Part shown: positions 20,038 through 27,970 of the stretch, one piece after another | Layout: each line of letters begins with the position of its first letter | How positions within the stretch are numbered: the stretch's first letter is position 1 | Assembly (NCBI GenBank): GCA_002290555.1 | Contig: NEUK01000012.1 | Span: 1 to 32,459, forward strand | DNA: 32,459 bases | Source: Spartobacteria bacterium AMD-G4 | Lineage (GTDB): Bacteria > Verrucomicrobiota > Verrucomicrobiia > Chthoniobacterales > Terrimicrobiaceae | Reading direction: 5' to 3' | Position numbers and translations under genes: made by a program | The notes under the pieces: generated by a model | Told to the model about the DNA's origin: nothing | What the model saw: only the letters and a program-made list of their open reading frames with translations | The model's database searches: none

Positions 20038-20134
20038 GCGGCAAGGGCTTTTAATTTGCTCAAAATCCCGATCTCGTAAATCAGGCGGCCCGGGAGTTTG
20101 CATTCGAGCGTTCGCCGAGTATAGGATTCTCAAC

Positions 20135-20641
20135 ATGCGACCCAGTTGGCATGTGTCATTTTTTTTCTTTCTCACTACCTGCCTCCTGACATCAAACGCT
20201 TGCCGAAAAGTTCCCCCGCCGCCGGAACCTGACATTTCCCCAGTCATCCCAATTCCCAACACGGCACCAGTGCCAGATGTTGCTTGGCAAACTATCGAAA
20301 TCCACCGCGCATCCCAGAAAATGGCACTGGATGGTTTCCAATACGGAAAAACCACGCTGGGCTGGCCCTTTGAAATCCGCGCCACTTCGTCGCAGGCCTA
20401 TCTGGACCATCTTATCCACGAGAACTTCCTCCCGCCTGAAGCCGTCCGATGGATTGATCACCACTGGCGCATCGCCAACCTGAGCGACTCAGATCCAGGG
20501 GAAACTGTATTCCTCAAAGTCACGCAGCAGGATAAGAGTGTGGTCCTTGTCCGGAAGGACGGGCAACGAGCTGTTTTTCAAGATGAAGCTGCTGCCTCCT
20601 CCGTTAAGGCACCTCCCCGCGAGCCCGCTTGGCTGCCCTGA
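20135..20641 (+). CDS. Small secreted/lipoprotein-like hypothetical protein
   Basis: Within ORF 19790..20641. ATG at 20135 gives signal-like 'MRPSWHVSFFFFLTTCLLTSNACRKVPPPPEP'. Stop overlaps the next ATG (TGATG). Confidence 0.65.
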   Translation: MRPSWHVSFFFFLTTCLLTSNACRKVPPPPEPDISPVIPIPNTAPVPDVAWQTIEIHRASQKMALDGFQYGKTTLGWPFEIRATSSQAYLDHLIHENFLPPEAVRWIDHHWRIANLSDSDPGETVFLKVTQQDKSVVLVRKDGQRAVFQDEAAASSVKAPPREPAWLP

Positions 20642-21105
20642 TGAGTCGAAAAATCCGCATAGCCACAGTGCTGACGCTTCTTGCACTCACTGCCTGCACA
20701 GGCCAGCGGGAGAAGAGAGCGCCCGCACCGAGCGTTTCCTGGCTCGGCAACTTAGGTAAATTTCTCCCAAAAAAGAAGCCCGCCCCTCCCGTGGCCACGC
20801 CCGTCAATTGGGGGGGCACGATTCGCATGGTCAACAAAAACGAGAATTTTGCCCTTGTTGAGGCCGAATCGGCGACGCCTTGCGTAGTCGGAGAAAAATA
20901 CCTTTGCGTTCGGAATGGGCGCGAGTCCGGAACCCTGATGATCACCTCGCTGAGAGCCCATCCCTTTATCATAGCCGATATTTTAGGAGGCGATCCGTGC
21001 GATGGAGACAAGATTTACCTCCCGCGCCCATCGCCCCCAGGAGGAGCACCTATCGTTTCGGATTTGTCTCCCGCAGATACATCGGCGGCGCCCATCCCAG
21101 AATAA
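20641..21105 (+). CDS. Hypothetical lipoprotein
   Basis: ATG at 20641. 'MSRKIRIATVLTLLALTACTGQ' has lipobox LTAC, followed by a small beta-type domain ('NWGGTIRMVNKNENFALVEAE...GDKIYLP'). Confidence 0.7.
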   Translation: MSRKIRIATVLTLLALTACTGQREKRAPAPSVSWLGNLGKFLPKKKPAPPVATPVNWGGTIRMVNKNENFALVEAESATPCVVGEKYLCVRNGRESGTLMITSLRAHPFIIADILGGDPCDGDKIYLPRPSPPGGAPIVSDLSPADTSAAPIPE

Positions 21106-21190
21106 ATCCAGCCATGATCGATTCGATTTTCTTTTCAGCGGCTGTTTCTCGCCTAAAATGCCCGTCTTGTTCAAATTGCCTGCCCTTGCC

Positions 21191-23053
21191 ATGAAACCCA
21201 AATTCTCCACCTTTCTTTCCGCCGCCTTGCTTCTCCTTTCAGCTCTCCGACTTGGTGCACAGACCCCAACACCCACTCCGAGTCCTCAGTTCCAAGATTT
21301 GCCGCCACCGCCGCCACTTCCTCAATTCACCCCGCTGCCGCTTCCCTCGATCAGCCCGACCCCCACAGGCACACCTCTTCCAGACGGCACCCTGCCTCTT
21401 CCACTGCCCGTGATGCCTGCCGCTCCACCCCTGTCGTCGCCGAGCCAGATTTCCAGCGAGCTCGCCGCGCCACTGCCCGCACAATCCGCCGAGCCGCTTG
21501 CGCCAAGCCCCGCCACCCCTGTGCTGGAGCAAAGCTCCCGCGCCGCAGTGACAAAGGAAATGGCCACCACCGACTTCTACAAAGCCCTTAACGAACTCAT
21601 CGCCAGGCAAAGAAATCCCAAGGTCCCCGACTTGAAAATCGAGGACGCCCTCCAAACAGCCATCAAGCAAAACCCGGAAATCCTCGCTGCCGCCCAAGAG
21701 CTGAATTCCTCTTCCGGTCGCTTCATCAGCATCCGCTCAAAACTCATCCCCCAGGTTTCCTTGAATTCCAACTACGGCTTCACGAGCCGCGAGATCAACG
21801 ATGTGAGCTTCGGGGGGGGGAATATCAACAGTGAGGCTTGGAGCGTCAGCATAGAGTTTTCTCAGCTCATCTACGACGGCGGCGCTGTTGTCTCCGGCAT
21901 ACGCGCAGCCCTCTCGGATGAGCAAGAGGCCTACTATCGCCTGCGCAGCGTCATTGATACGGTCATCTCAAAAGTGAAGACCAACTTCTTCGAAGTCGTC
22001 CTGAATCGCGCCCTCATCATCGCCAACCAACAATCTGTCGATCTCCTTACAGAGCAATTGAAAGACCAGCAGAACCGCTACGAGGCCGGCACCGTGCCGC
22101 GCTTCAATGTTCTCCAAGCCGAAGTCGCACTTGCAAACGCAAAACCCCCGCTCATCCAAGCCCAGAACAACTACCGCGTTTCCATGTTTCGACTCGTGCG
22201 CCTGCTGGGCATGGACTACCCACCCGGCTTCCCGAGCGAGGTTCCGTTCAACATTGTTGGCAAACTCGACTATAAACCCCGCACCTTGAATTCCGACGAG
22301 TCCGTGCGCATCGCCGTCGCGCGCAACCCCGACCTCAAAGCCCAGCGCCAGCTCATCCTTGGCGAGGCCGCACGCGTCAACCAACAGGTCGCCGGCTACC
22401 TGCCTCAAATCAGCGCCAGTGCAAGACAGACAAACGAAAGCGACTTCCTCACAAACAACCTCACCGACATGGTCAACGGTTGGTTTTTCGGAGTCAGGGG
22501 CTCCTGGGCCATCTGGGACGGGCTCCTCACCTACGGCAATGTGAAAACCGCCAAGGCCCGCATGGAGCAGGGAAAAATCAATTACGACAACGGCGTGCGA
22601 GAAGTTATCCTTCAAGTCCAAGAGGCCATCTCAAAACTCCTCGAGGCCCGCGAAACCGTGGACAGCCAAGAGGCCAGCGTGGTGCAGGGAGTGGAAGCCC
22701 TTCGCCTCGCGCAGGAACGCCTCGATGCCGGCGCAGGCACGCAGCTCGATGTGTTGAACCAACAGACCTCACTCCTTCAGTCGCAGACATTCCTCCTCCA
22801 GGCCTACTATAGCTACATCCAAGGCATGGCGGAATACGACCGCGCCCTCTCGCTGGACACGCGCTTCCAAGATATCTTCGACGATCCGCTCACCAAGCCG
22901 CAGGCCAAGCGCTTCAACAAACTCAACGATCCCGAGCGCCCACAAGCGAAGCTCCCACGCCAATACCGCAAGCAAGACCCGATCAAACCGATCCTCGAAA
23001 AAGCTCCAGCTCCATCGCCGACCCCAACAGCGACCAAGAAAAAATCCAACTGA
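21191..23053 (+). CDS. TolC family outer membrane protein with Pro-rich N-terminal extension
   Basis: ATG at 21191 'MKPKFSTFLSAALLLLSALRLGAQ' signal peptide. Two OEP-type repeats ('LKIEDALQTAIKQNPEILAAAQEL', 'DESVRIAVARNPDLKAQRQLILGEAARVNQQVAGYLPQISASA'). Confidence 0.88.
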   Translation: MKPKFSTFLSAALLLLSALRLGAQTPTPTPSPQFQDLPPPPPLPQFTPLPLPSISPTPTGTPLPDGTLPLPLPVMPAAPPLSSPSQISSELAAPLPAQSAEPLAPSPATPVLEQSSRAAVTKEMATTDFYKALNELIARQRNPKVPDLKIEDALQTAIKQNPEILAAAQELNSSSGRFISIRSKLIPQVSLNSNYGFTSREINDVSFGGGNINSEAWSVSIEFSQLIYDGGAVVSGIRAALSDEQEAYYRLRSVIDTVISKVKTNFFEVVLNRALIIANQQSVDLLTEQLKDQQNRYEAGTVPRFNVLQAEVALANAKPPLIQAQNNYRVSMFRLVRLLGMDYPPGFPSEVPFNIVGKLDYKPRTLNSDESVRIAVARNPDLKAQRQLILGEAARVNQQVAGYLPQISASARQTNESDFLTNNLTDMVNGWFFGVRGSWAIWDGLLTYGNVKTAKARMEQGKINYDNGVREVILQVQEAISKLLEARETVDSQEASVVQGVEALRLAQERLDAGAGTQLDVLNQQTSLLQSQTFLLQAYYSYIQGMAEYDRALSLDTRFQDIFDDPLTKPQAKRFNKLNDPERPQAKLPRQYRKQDPIKPILEKAPAPSPTPTATKKKSN

Positions 23054-23084
23054 CAGCCGCCAGCGGGGGAATTCGCACAGCCAG

Positions 23085-23852
23085 ATGATTCGACAACTTC
23101 TAACGGCCACACTTGCATTGTCCTCCCTCGCGGCCCTGGCGTCCCCTGCCGAACTCAGCGATGCGCAGGCACTCGAAATCGGCCGCCGCATCTGGAAAAA
23201 CGAGTGCGCCGGCACAGTCAGCGGCCTCACCTCGTGGAACAAAGGCGAGGAGTTCCCATCCCTCGGCATCGCCCATTTCATTTGGTATCCCGCCGGACGC
23301 AGCGGACCGTTTGAAGAAAGCTGGCCCGGCCTCGCACGGTTCCTGAAAACACAAAACGCGCCGGTCGAAAATTGGATGCTTGGCGCCTGCCCTTGGAAAA
23401 CCCGCGATGCGTTCATGGCCGATCTCAATGGCCCCCGCCTCACCGCCCTCCGCGCCATGCTTTCCCAAACAGTCGCCCCACAGGCGCGCTACGCCGCGAT
23501 GCGCATGGAGGCCGCACTGCCGAAAATGCTCGCCGCCACACCGTCCGCCCAGCGTGCAAAAATCGAAGCCAACTTCCGCCGCGTCGCCGCAGAGCCCCTC
23601 GGCTTCTACGCGCTCATGGATTATGTGAACTTTAAAGGCGAGGGCGTGAACCCCGCCGAGCGCTACAACGGCCAGGGCTGGGGACTCCTGCAGGTTCTCG
23701 AAACCATGCCATCCGCTGGAAACGCCCTGCCGGAGTTCGCCCGGGCCGCCGATGCCGTCCTGACCCGCCGCGTTCGCAATGCCCCGCCCGCCCGCAACGA
23801 GGCCAAGTGGCTTCCCGGGTGGCGGAACAGGCTTCAAACCTACCTTCAATGA
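23085..23852 (+). CDS. Conserved secreted protein, possibly lysozyme-like (function unknown)
   Basis: Signal peptide 'MIRQLLTATLALSSLAALASPA'; strongly patterned core 'IWKNECAGTVSGLTSWNKGEEFPSLGIAHFIWYPAGRSGPFEESWP' and 'YVNFKGEGVNPAERYNGQGWGLLQVLETM'. Confidence 0.75.
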   Translation: MIRQLLTATLALSSLAALASPAELSDAQALEIGRRIWKNECAGTVSGLTSWNKGEEFPSLGIAHFIWYPAGRSGPFEESWPGLARFLKTQNAPVENWMLGACPWKTRDAFMADLNGPRLTALRAMLSQTVAPQARYAAMRMEAALPKMLAATPSAQRAKIEANFRRVAAEPLGFYALMDYVNFKGEGVNPAERYNGQGWGLLQVLETMPSAGNALPEFARAADAVLTRRVRNAPPARNEAKWLPGWRNRLQTYLQ

Positions 23853-25588
23853 ACAAAGACGAAATTGCCGGTGTCTTCGAAAACATCGCCCGCCTGCTGG
23901 AACTCAAAGGCGAGAATCCCTTCAAAGTCCGAGCCTACACGCACGCCGCCCGCGCGCTGGAGGCCCTCTCCGAGCCACTCGAGACGCTCATCGCCGAAGA
24001 ACGCCTCACAGCAGTTGACGGCATCGGCAAAGCCACTGGAGAAAAAATCACCGAGCTTTCCACCCACAACCGTCTCGACTACTACGACCACCTCCGCGAA
24101 GAATTTCCGCCCGACATTCTCACGCTTTTCGAGATTCAGGGCCTCGGCGCAAAAAAAATCAAAGCGCTCTGGGACACCTTGAAAGTCCACTCCGTGACAA
24201 GCCTCGAGCGCGCCTGCAAGGACGGATCCGTCGCCGCACTGCCGGGCTTCGGCGAGAAGACGGCCGCAAACATCCTCAAGGGCATCGAGCACATGCGCAG
24301 CCACGCCGGGGAATTCCTCTTCGGCGATGTCGCCCACATCGCCGAGGGTCTCCTGGACGACTTGCGCGGACATCCGGATGTCAACCTCGCCCAGATCGCC
24401 GGCAGCTTCCGCCGGAAAAAAGAAATCGTCCGCGACCTCGACTTCATCGTTTCCACCAAACAACCGGAAGCCGTCATGGCATTCTTCACCACCCATCCCT
24501 TGGTGGAAAATGTGCTCGCCCACGGCGCGACAAAATCCAGCGTCATCCTCAAGAGCGGCATCCAATGCGATCTCCGCGCCGTCACAGGCCCCGAGTTTCC
24601 CTTCGCCTTGAATTATTTCACCGGCAGCAAAGAGCACAATGTGCGTATGCGCTCCCGCGCGCTCTCGCGGGGCTGGTCGCTGAACGAATACCGCTTCAGT
24701 GCCGCCGAGGGACGCGAGCTCCGCGAACCTCTGCCCGAGGTTCACGAGGAGGCCGACATCTACCGCGCACTCGGCCTCGATCCCGTGGAGCCCGAGCTCC
24801 GCGAAGACCGGGGGGAAATCGATGCTGCCGAAAAACACAAACTCCCCCACCTCATCGAGTGGACGAACCTTCGCGGCACCTTTCACAATCACACGACCGC
24901 CAGCGACGGCCGAGCCACTCTGGAAAACATGGTCGCCGCCGCGAAGGAACTCGGGCTCGAATATCTCGGCATCGCCGACCACTCGAAGGCGTCATTTCAG
25001 GCAAATGGCCTCGACGAAACACGCCTCGCCGCCCAAGTCGCCCGCATCGCGGAACTCAATGCTGCCGACAAGGAATTCCGCATTTTCGCCGGCACCGAGT
25101 GCGACATTCTCAAGGACGGCTCGCTGGATTTTGCGGATGAAGTCCTCGCCACGCTCGATTATGTCGTGGCGAGCGTCCACTCGTCCTTCACCATGCCGGA
25201 GGCCGAGATGACTAACCGCATCATTCGCGCCATGGAAAATCCCCATGTCACCATGCTCGGCCACCTCACCGGCCGCCTCCTCCTCAGCCGCGAACCCTAC
25301 CAACTGAATATTCCCGCCATCCTCGATGCCGCTGCCGCCACGGGCACGATCATCGAACTCAACGCCAATCCCCGCCGCCTCGATCTCGACTGGCGCTGGT
25401 GGCCTCTCGCCAAAGAGAAAGGCGTGAAATGCGCCATCAATCCCGATGCCCACACGACCGCCGGCCTGCAGGATCTCCTCTTCGGCGTCGGCGTCGCCCG
25501 TAAAGGCTGGCTCACAAAAAACGATGTCATCAATACGCTTCCGCTCACCCGCATTGAGTCCATCCTCAAAGCCAAACGCTCTGCTTGA
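23849..25588 (+). CDS. PolX family DNA polymerase (HhH + Pol beta-like + C-terminal PHP domain)
   Basis: 'MNKDEIAGVFENIARLLELKGENPFKVRAYTHAARAL', 'GSFRRKKEIVRDLDFIVS', 'YFTGSKEHNVRMRSRA', PHP 'FHNHTTASDGRATLENMVAAAKELGLEYLGIADHS'. Confidence 0.94.
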   Translation: MNKDEIAGVFENIARLLELKGENPFKVRAYTHAARALEALSEPLETLIAEERLTAVDGIGKATGEKITELSTHNRLDYYDHLREEFPPDILTLFEIQGLGAKKIKALWDTLKVHSVTSLERACKDGSVAALPGFGEKTAANILKGIEHMRSHAGEFLFGDVAHIAEGLLDDLRGHPDVNLAQIAGSFRRKKEIVRDLDFIVSTKQPEAVMAFFTTHPLVENVLAHGATKSSVILKSGIQCDLRAVTGPEFPFALNYFTGSKEHNVRMRSRALSRGWSLNEYRFSAAEGRELREPLPEVHEEADIYRALGLDPVEPELREDRGEIDAAEKHKLPHLIEWTNLRGTFHNHTTASDGRATLENMVAAAKELGLEYLGIADHSKASFQANGLDETRLAAQVARIAELNAADKEFRIFAGTECDILKDGSLDFADEVLATLDYVVASVHSSFTMPEAEMTNRIIRAMENPHVTMLGHLTGRLLLSREPYQLNIPAILDAAAATGTIIELNANPRRLDLDWRWWPLAKEKGVKCAINPDAHTTAGLQDLLFGVGVARKGWLTKNDVINTLPLTRIESILKAKRSA

Positions 25589-25592
25589 TCCC

Positions 25593-27047
25593 ATGCGTCA
25601 CCGGTTTGCCATTTTTTCCACTGCGATTCTCCTACTGGCCCCCGTCTTTTTCCCTGCCCTCGCGCAGACGGTCGAGCCCGGCCTCGAGCGTGCGGTGAAA
25701 TGGAAGTGGAATGTCGCCCCACCGACCTCGGCCGCATGGGGACTGCCCACCCGCGAGATTCCCGTGCTCCAGCAACGGCCCTCCACCCAGTCCGGCAGCG
25801 CCGCCGCACTCCTGTCGGCGCAAGATATCTACACGGTTAAAAAAGGCGATGTCCTCATCCACATCGCCAAGCGGCTCCAACTCTCTGTCGCCCAACTCAA
25901 GGAATTCAACGCCCTAGAAACCGACTTTCTGAAAATCGGGCAACAACTGCGCATCCCCAGTCCAGAAGAAAAGCGCCTTCTGAAAAGCACACCCAAGTCT
26001 TCAGCAGCCCAAACCACCGCACCACCGCCAGCGGATATCGCATTGTCAGAAGTCCTCCTCCTCCGCGTTTTCTTGGACAACCAAGGCTTCGGCACTGGCC
26101 CGATCAGCGACATGCCAGACCCACTTTTCGGTAAGACGCTCCACCTCTACCAGACCGCCCGGGGCGAAACGCTCGATCACCCGACCCTGGTTGAGCGTGC
26201 CAAGGAATACACGCGCGATACGCTTGGCACATACACTCTGCGCGCGGACGACTTCCGCTTCATCGCCCCGCCGAAAGCCGCCCGCGCCGTAAGCGAACCC
26301 GCCGACAAGCCGAACCCGAAAGCCAAGCCCGCCCCCACTCCTCCCCCGACCTATCAGGAAATGGTCACAGCCGACTTCCTCGCCTACCGCTCCCCGTGGG
26401 AATTCGTCGCCGAGCGCTTCCATTGCGACGAGGCCTTCCTGCGAAAGCTCAACCCGTCGCTCGGCACCCAACCCGTTGCTGGGTCACTCTTCCGCGTGCC
26501 GAATGTGATGCCGTTTGAAATCGAAAAAATTCCTGCGACCGGTCTGCAACCCTCGGCAGATCCATCCCAGCCCCTCTCCGCAACGATCACCGATGTCTCG
26601 ACGCTCGAAATCTTCCGTTCCGGCCGGCTCATTGCCGTCATGCCCGTCGGTCGCGCCCGTCCCGGCCTGCGTGGCCGCGGCGAGTGGACGGTTCTCGATG
26701 TCATCGCCCACCCCAGACTCGCCACACTGCAGGAGGACCGCGTCGTCCAAGTCGAAAAACGGAGCCCCTTCTACACCAATCCCAACCCCACCCCCGCCAC
26801 GGTTCGCCCAGTGCTCGCGCAGGAACAATACCTGCCGCCAGGCCCCAATAACCCCGTCGGTGTCGTCTGGATCAATCTTGCCAAGGCCTCCGAGACCACT
26901 CCCCAATCTTTCGGCCTCCACGGATCCAGCGTGCCCGCCGCCATGCAAACGCTCGAGGGAATCGGCGGCTTCCGTCTCACCAATTGGGACGCCCTCCGCG
27001 CCGCCCGACTTCTCCCCACCGGCACAAAAATCCAGTGGAAACCCTGA
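25593..27047 (+). CDS. LysM domain protein with L,D-transpeptidase (YkuD)-like C-terminus, catalytic Cys apparently missing
   Basis: LysM 'IYTVKKGDVLIHIAKRLQLSVAQLKEFNALETDFLKIGQQLRIPS'; YkuD-like 'PNNPVGVVWINLA...FGLHGSSVPAAMQTLEGIGGFRLTNWDALRAARLLPTGTKI'. Confidence 0.82.
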   Translation: MRHRFAIFSTAILLLAPVFFPALAQTVEPGLERAVKWKWNVAPPTSAAWGLPTREIPVLQQRPSTQSGSAAALLSAQDIYTVKKGDVLIHIAKRLQLSVAQLKEFNALETDFLKIGQQLRIPSPEEKRLLKSTPKSSAAQTTAPPPADIALSEVLLLRVFLDNQGFGTGPISDMPDPLFGKTLHLYQTARGETLDHPTLVERAKEYTRDTLGTYTLRADDFRFIAPPKAARAVSEPADKPNPKAKPAPTPPPTYQEMVTADFLAYRSPWEFVAERFHCDEAFLRKLNPSLGTQPVAGSLFRVPNVMPFEIEKIPATGLQPSADPSQPLSATITDVSTLEIFRSGRLIAVMPVGRARPGLRGRGEWTVLDVIAHPRLATLQEDRVVQVEKRSPFYTNPNPTPATVRPVLAQEQYLPPGPNNPVGVVWINLAKASETTPQSFGLHGSSVPAAMQTLEGIGGFRLTNWDALRAARLLPTGTKIQWKP

Positions 27048-27124
27048 GCGAACCCTGAACAACCTACGGCAAAAGTTGCTTTTTTTTCCACTGACCCGTG
27101 CCATCTTCACCCATCCACCTTCGT

Positions 27125-27970
27125 ATGAGAATTCCGATGAAATCCGCATTCGCCCGCACCTTTCTTTTTTTCACAGTCGCTATCTGCCTAACATCTCACG
27201 CACCTGCCAAGGCCCAAATTCCCTCGCGCCCAGCTCCCCAAGCGCCTGTCGTGGTGGAGCCACAGCCAGTCATTAACCCTACGAACACCCCCTTGCTTGC
27301 GGTAGCCGCCCCCATGCCCGCTCCAGCCCCGACCACCCCGCGCAAGCCGGCCTACAACAGTTGCAATGTCGAGAGCAACACGGTGGCCATGACCTTCGAC
27401 GACGGCCCTCACCCGAAGCTTACCCCCCGTCTCCTCGACATCCTCAAAGAGCGCGGCATCAAGGCCACATTTTTCGTCATTGGAAAATGTGTCGCCGAGT
27501 ATCCCGACATCGCCAAGCGCATCGTCGCCGAGGGCCACGAGATCGCCAACCATACCTGGAACCACCCTCAACTCCCAAAGCTCAGCCCGACAGCCTTCGC
27601 CGCTGAAATCACCCAGACCAATGACGCCATCCAACAGGCCACCGGCATCCTCCCCGTGACCATGCGCCCGCCCTACGGAGCCATCAACGCGGGCATCACC
27701 AAACGCCTCAACGAGGAATACGGCCTCAGCGTCATCCTCTGGTCAGTCGATCCCCAAGACTGGAAAATCCGCAAATCTGATCATGTCTCCAGCCACATCA
27801 TCAAAAATGCCGCCCCAGGCGCCATCATCCTCGCCCACGACATCCACGCCTCCACCATCGACGCCATGCCCGCCGCCCTCGATGCCCTCCAAGCAAAGGG
27901 CTACAAATTCGCCACCGTCTCCGAGTTGATCGCGATGGACCGCCCCGCCGCTCCGAAAGCCACTCCCTGA
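27125..27970 (+). CDS. Polysaccharide deacetylase (NodB homology domain), secreted
   Basis: 'MTFDDGPHPKLTPRLLDILKERGIKATFFVIGKCV', 'EIANHTWNHPQL', 'LWSVDPQDWK', 'IILAHDIH'. Start could be 27125 or 27137. Confidence 0.93.
   Translation: MRIPMKSAFARTFLFFTVAICLTSHAPAKAQIPSRPAPQAPVVVEPQPVINPTNTPLLAVAAPMPAPAPTTPRKPAYNSCNVESNTVAMTFDDGPHPKLTPRLLDILKERGIKATFFVIGKCVAEYPDIAKRIVAEGHEIANHTWNHPQLPKLSPTAFAAEITQTNDAIQQATGILPVTMRPPYGAINAGITKRLNEEYGLSVILWSVDPQDWKIRKSDHVSSHIIKNAAPGAIILAHDIHASTIDAMPAALDALQAKGYKFATVSELIAMDRPAAPKATP

Noticed and set aside
19942-20385. 148-aa N-terminal extension of the NusA ORF
   Set aside because: NusA homology begins at MNSELITMLD (19941). The extension runs antisense through the divergent lipoprotein gene and the promoter candidate.
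23846-24982. 378-aa - strand ORF antisense to PolX
   Set aside because: Shadow ORF created by codon bias; PolX/PHP motifs are on the + strand.
27055-27088. Possible intrinsic terminator (GCAAAAGTTGC followed by T8) after the LysM/YkuD gene
   Set aside because: The stem is only about 4 bp, so the T-run alone is insufficient evidence.
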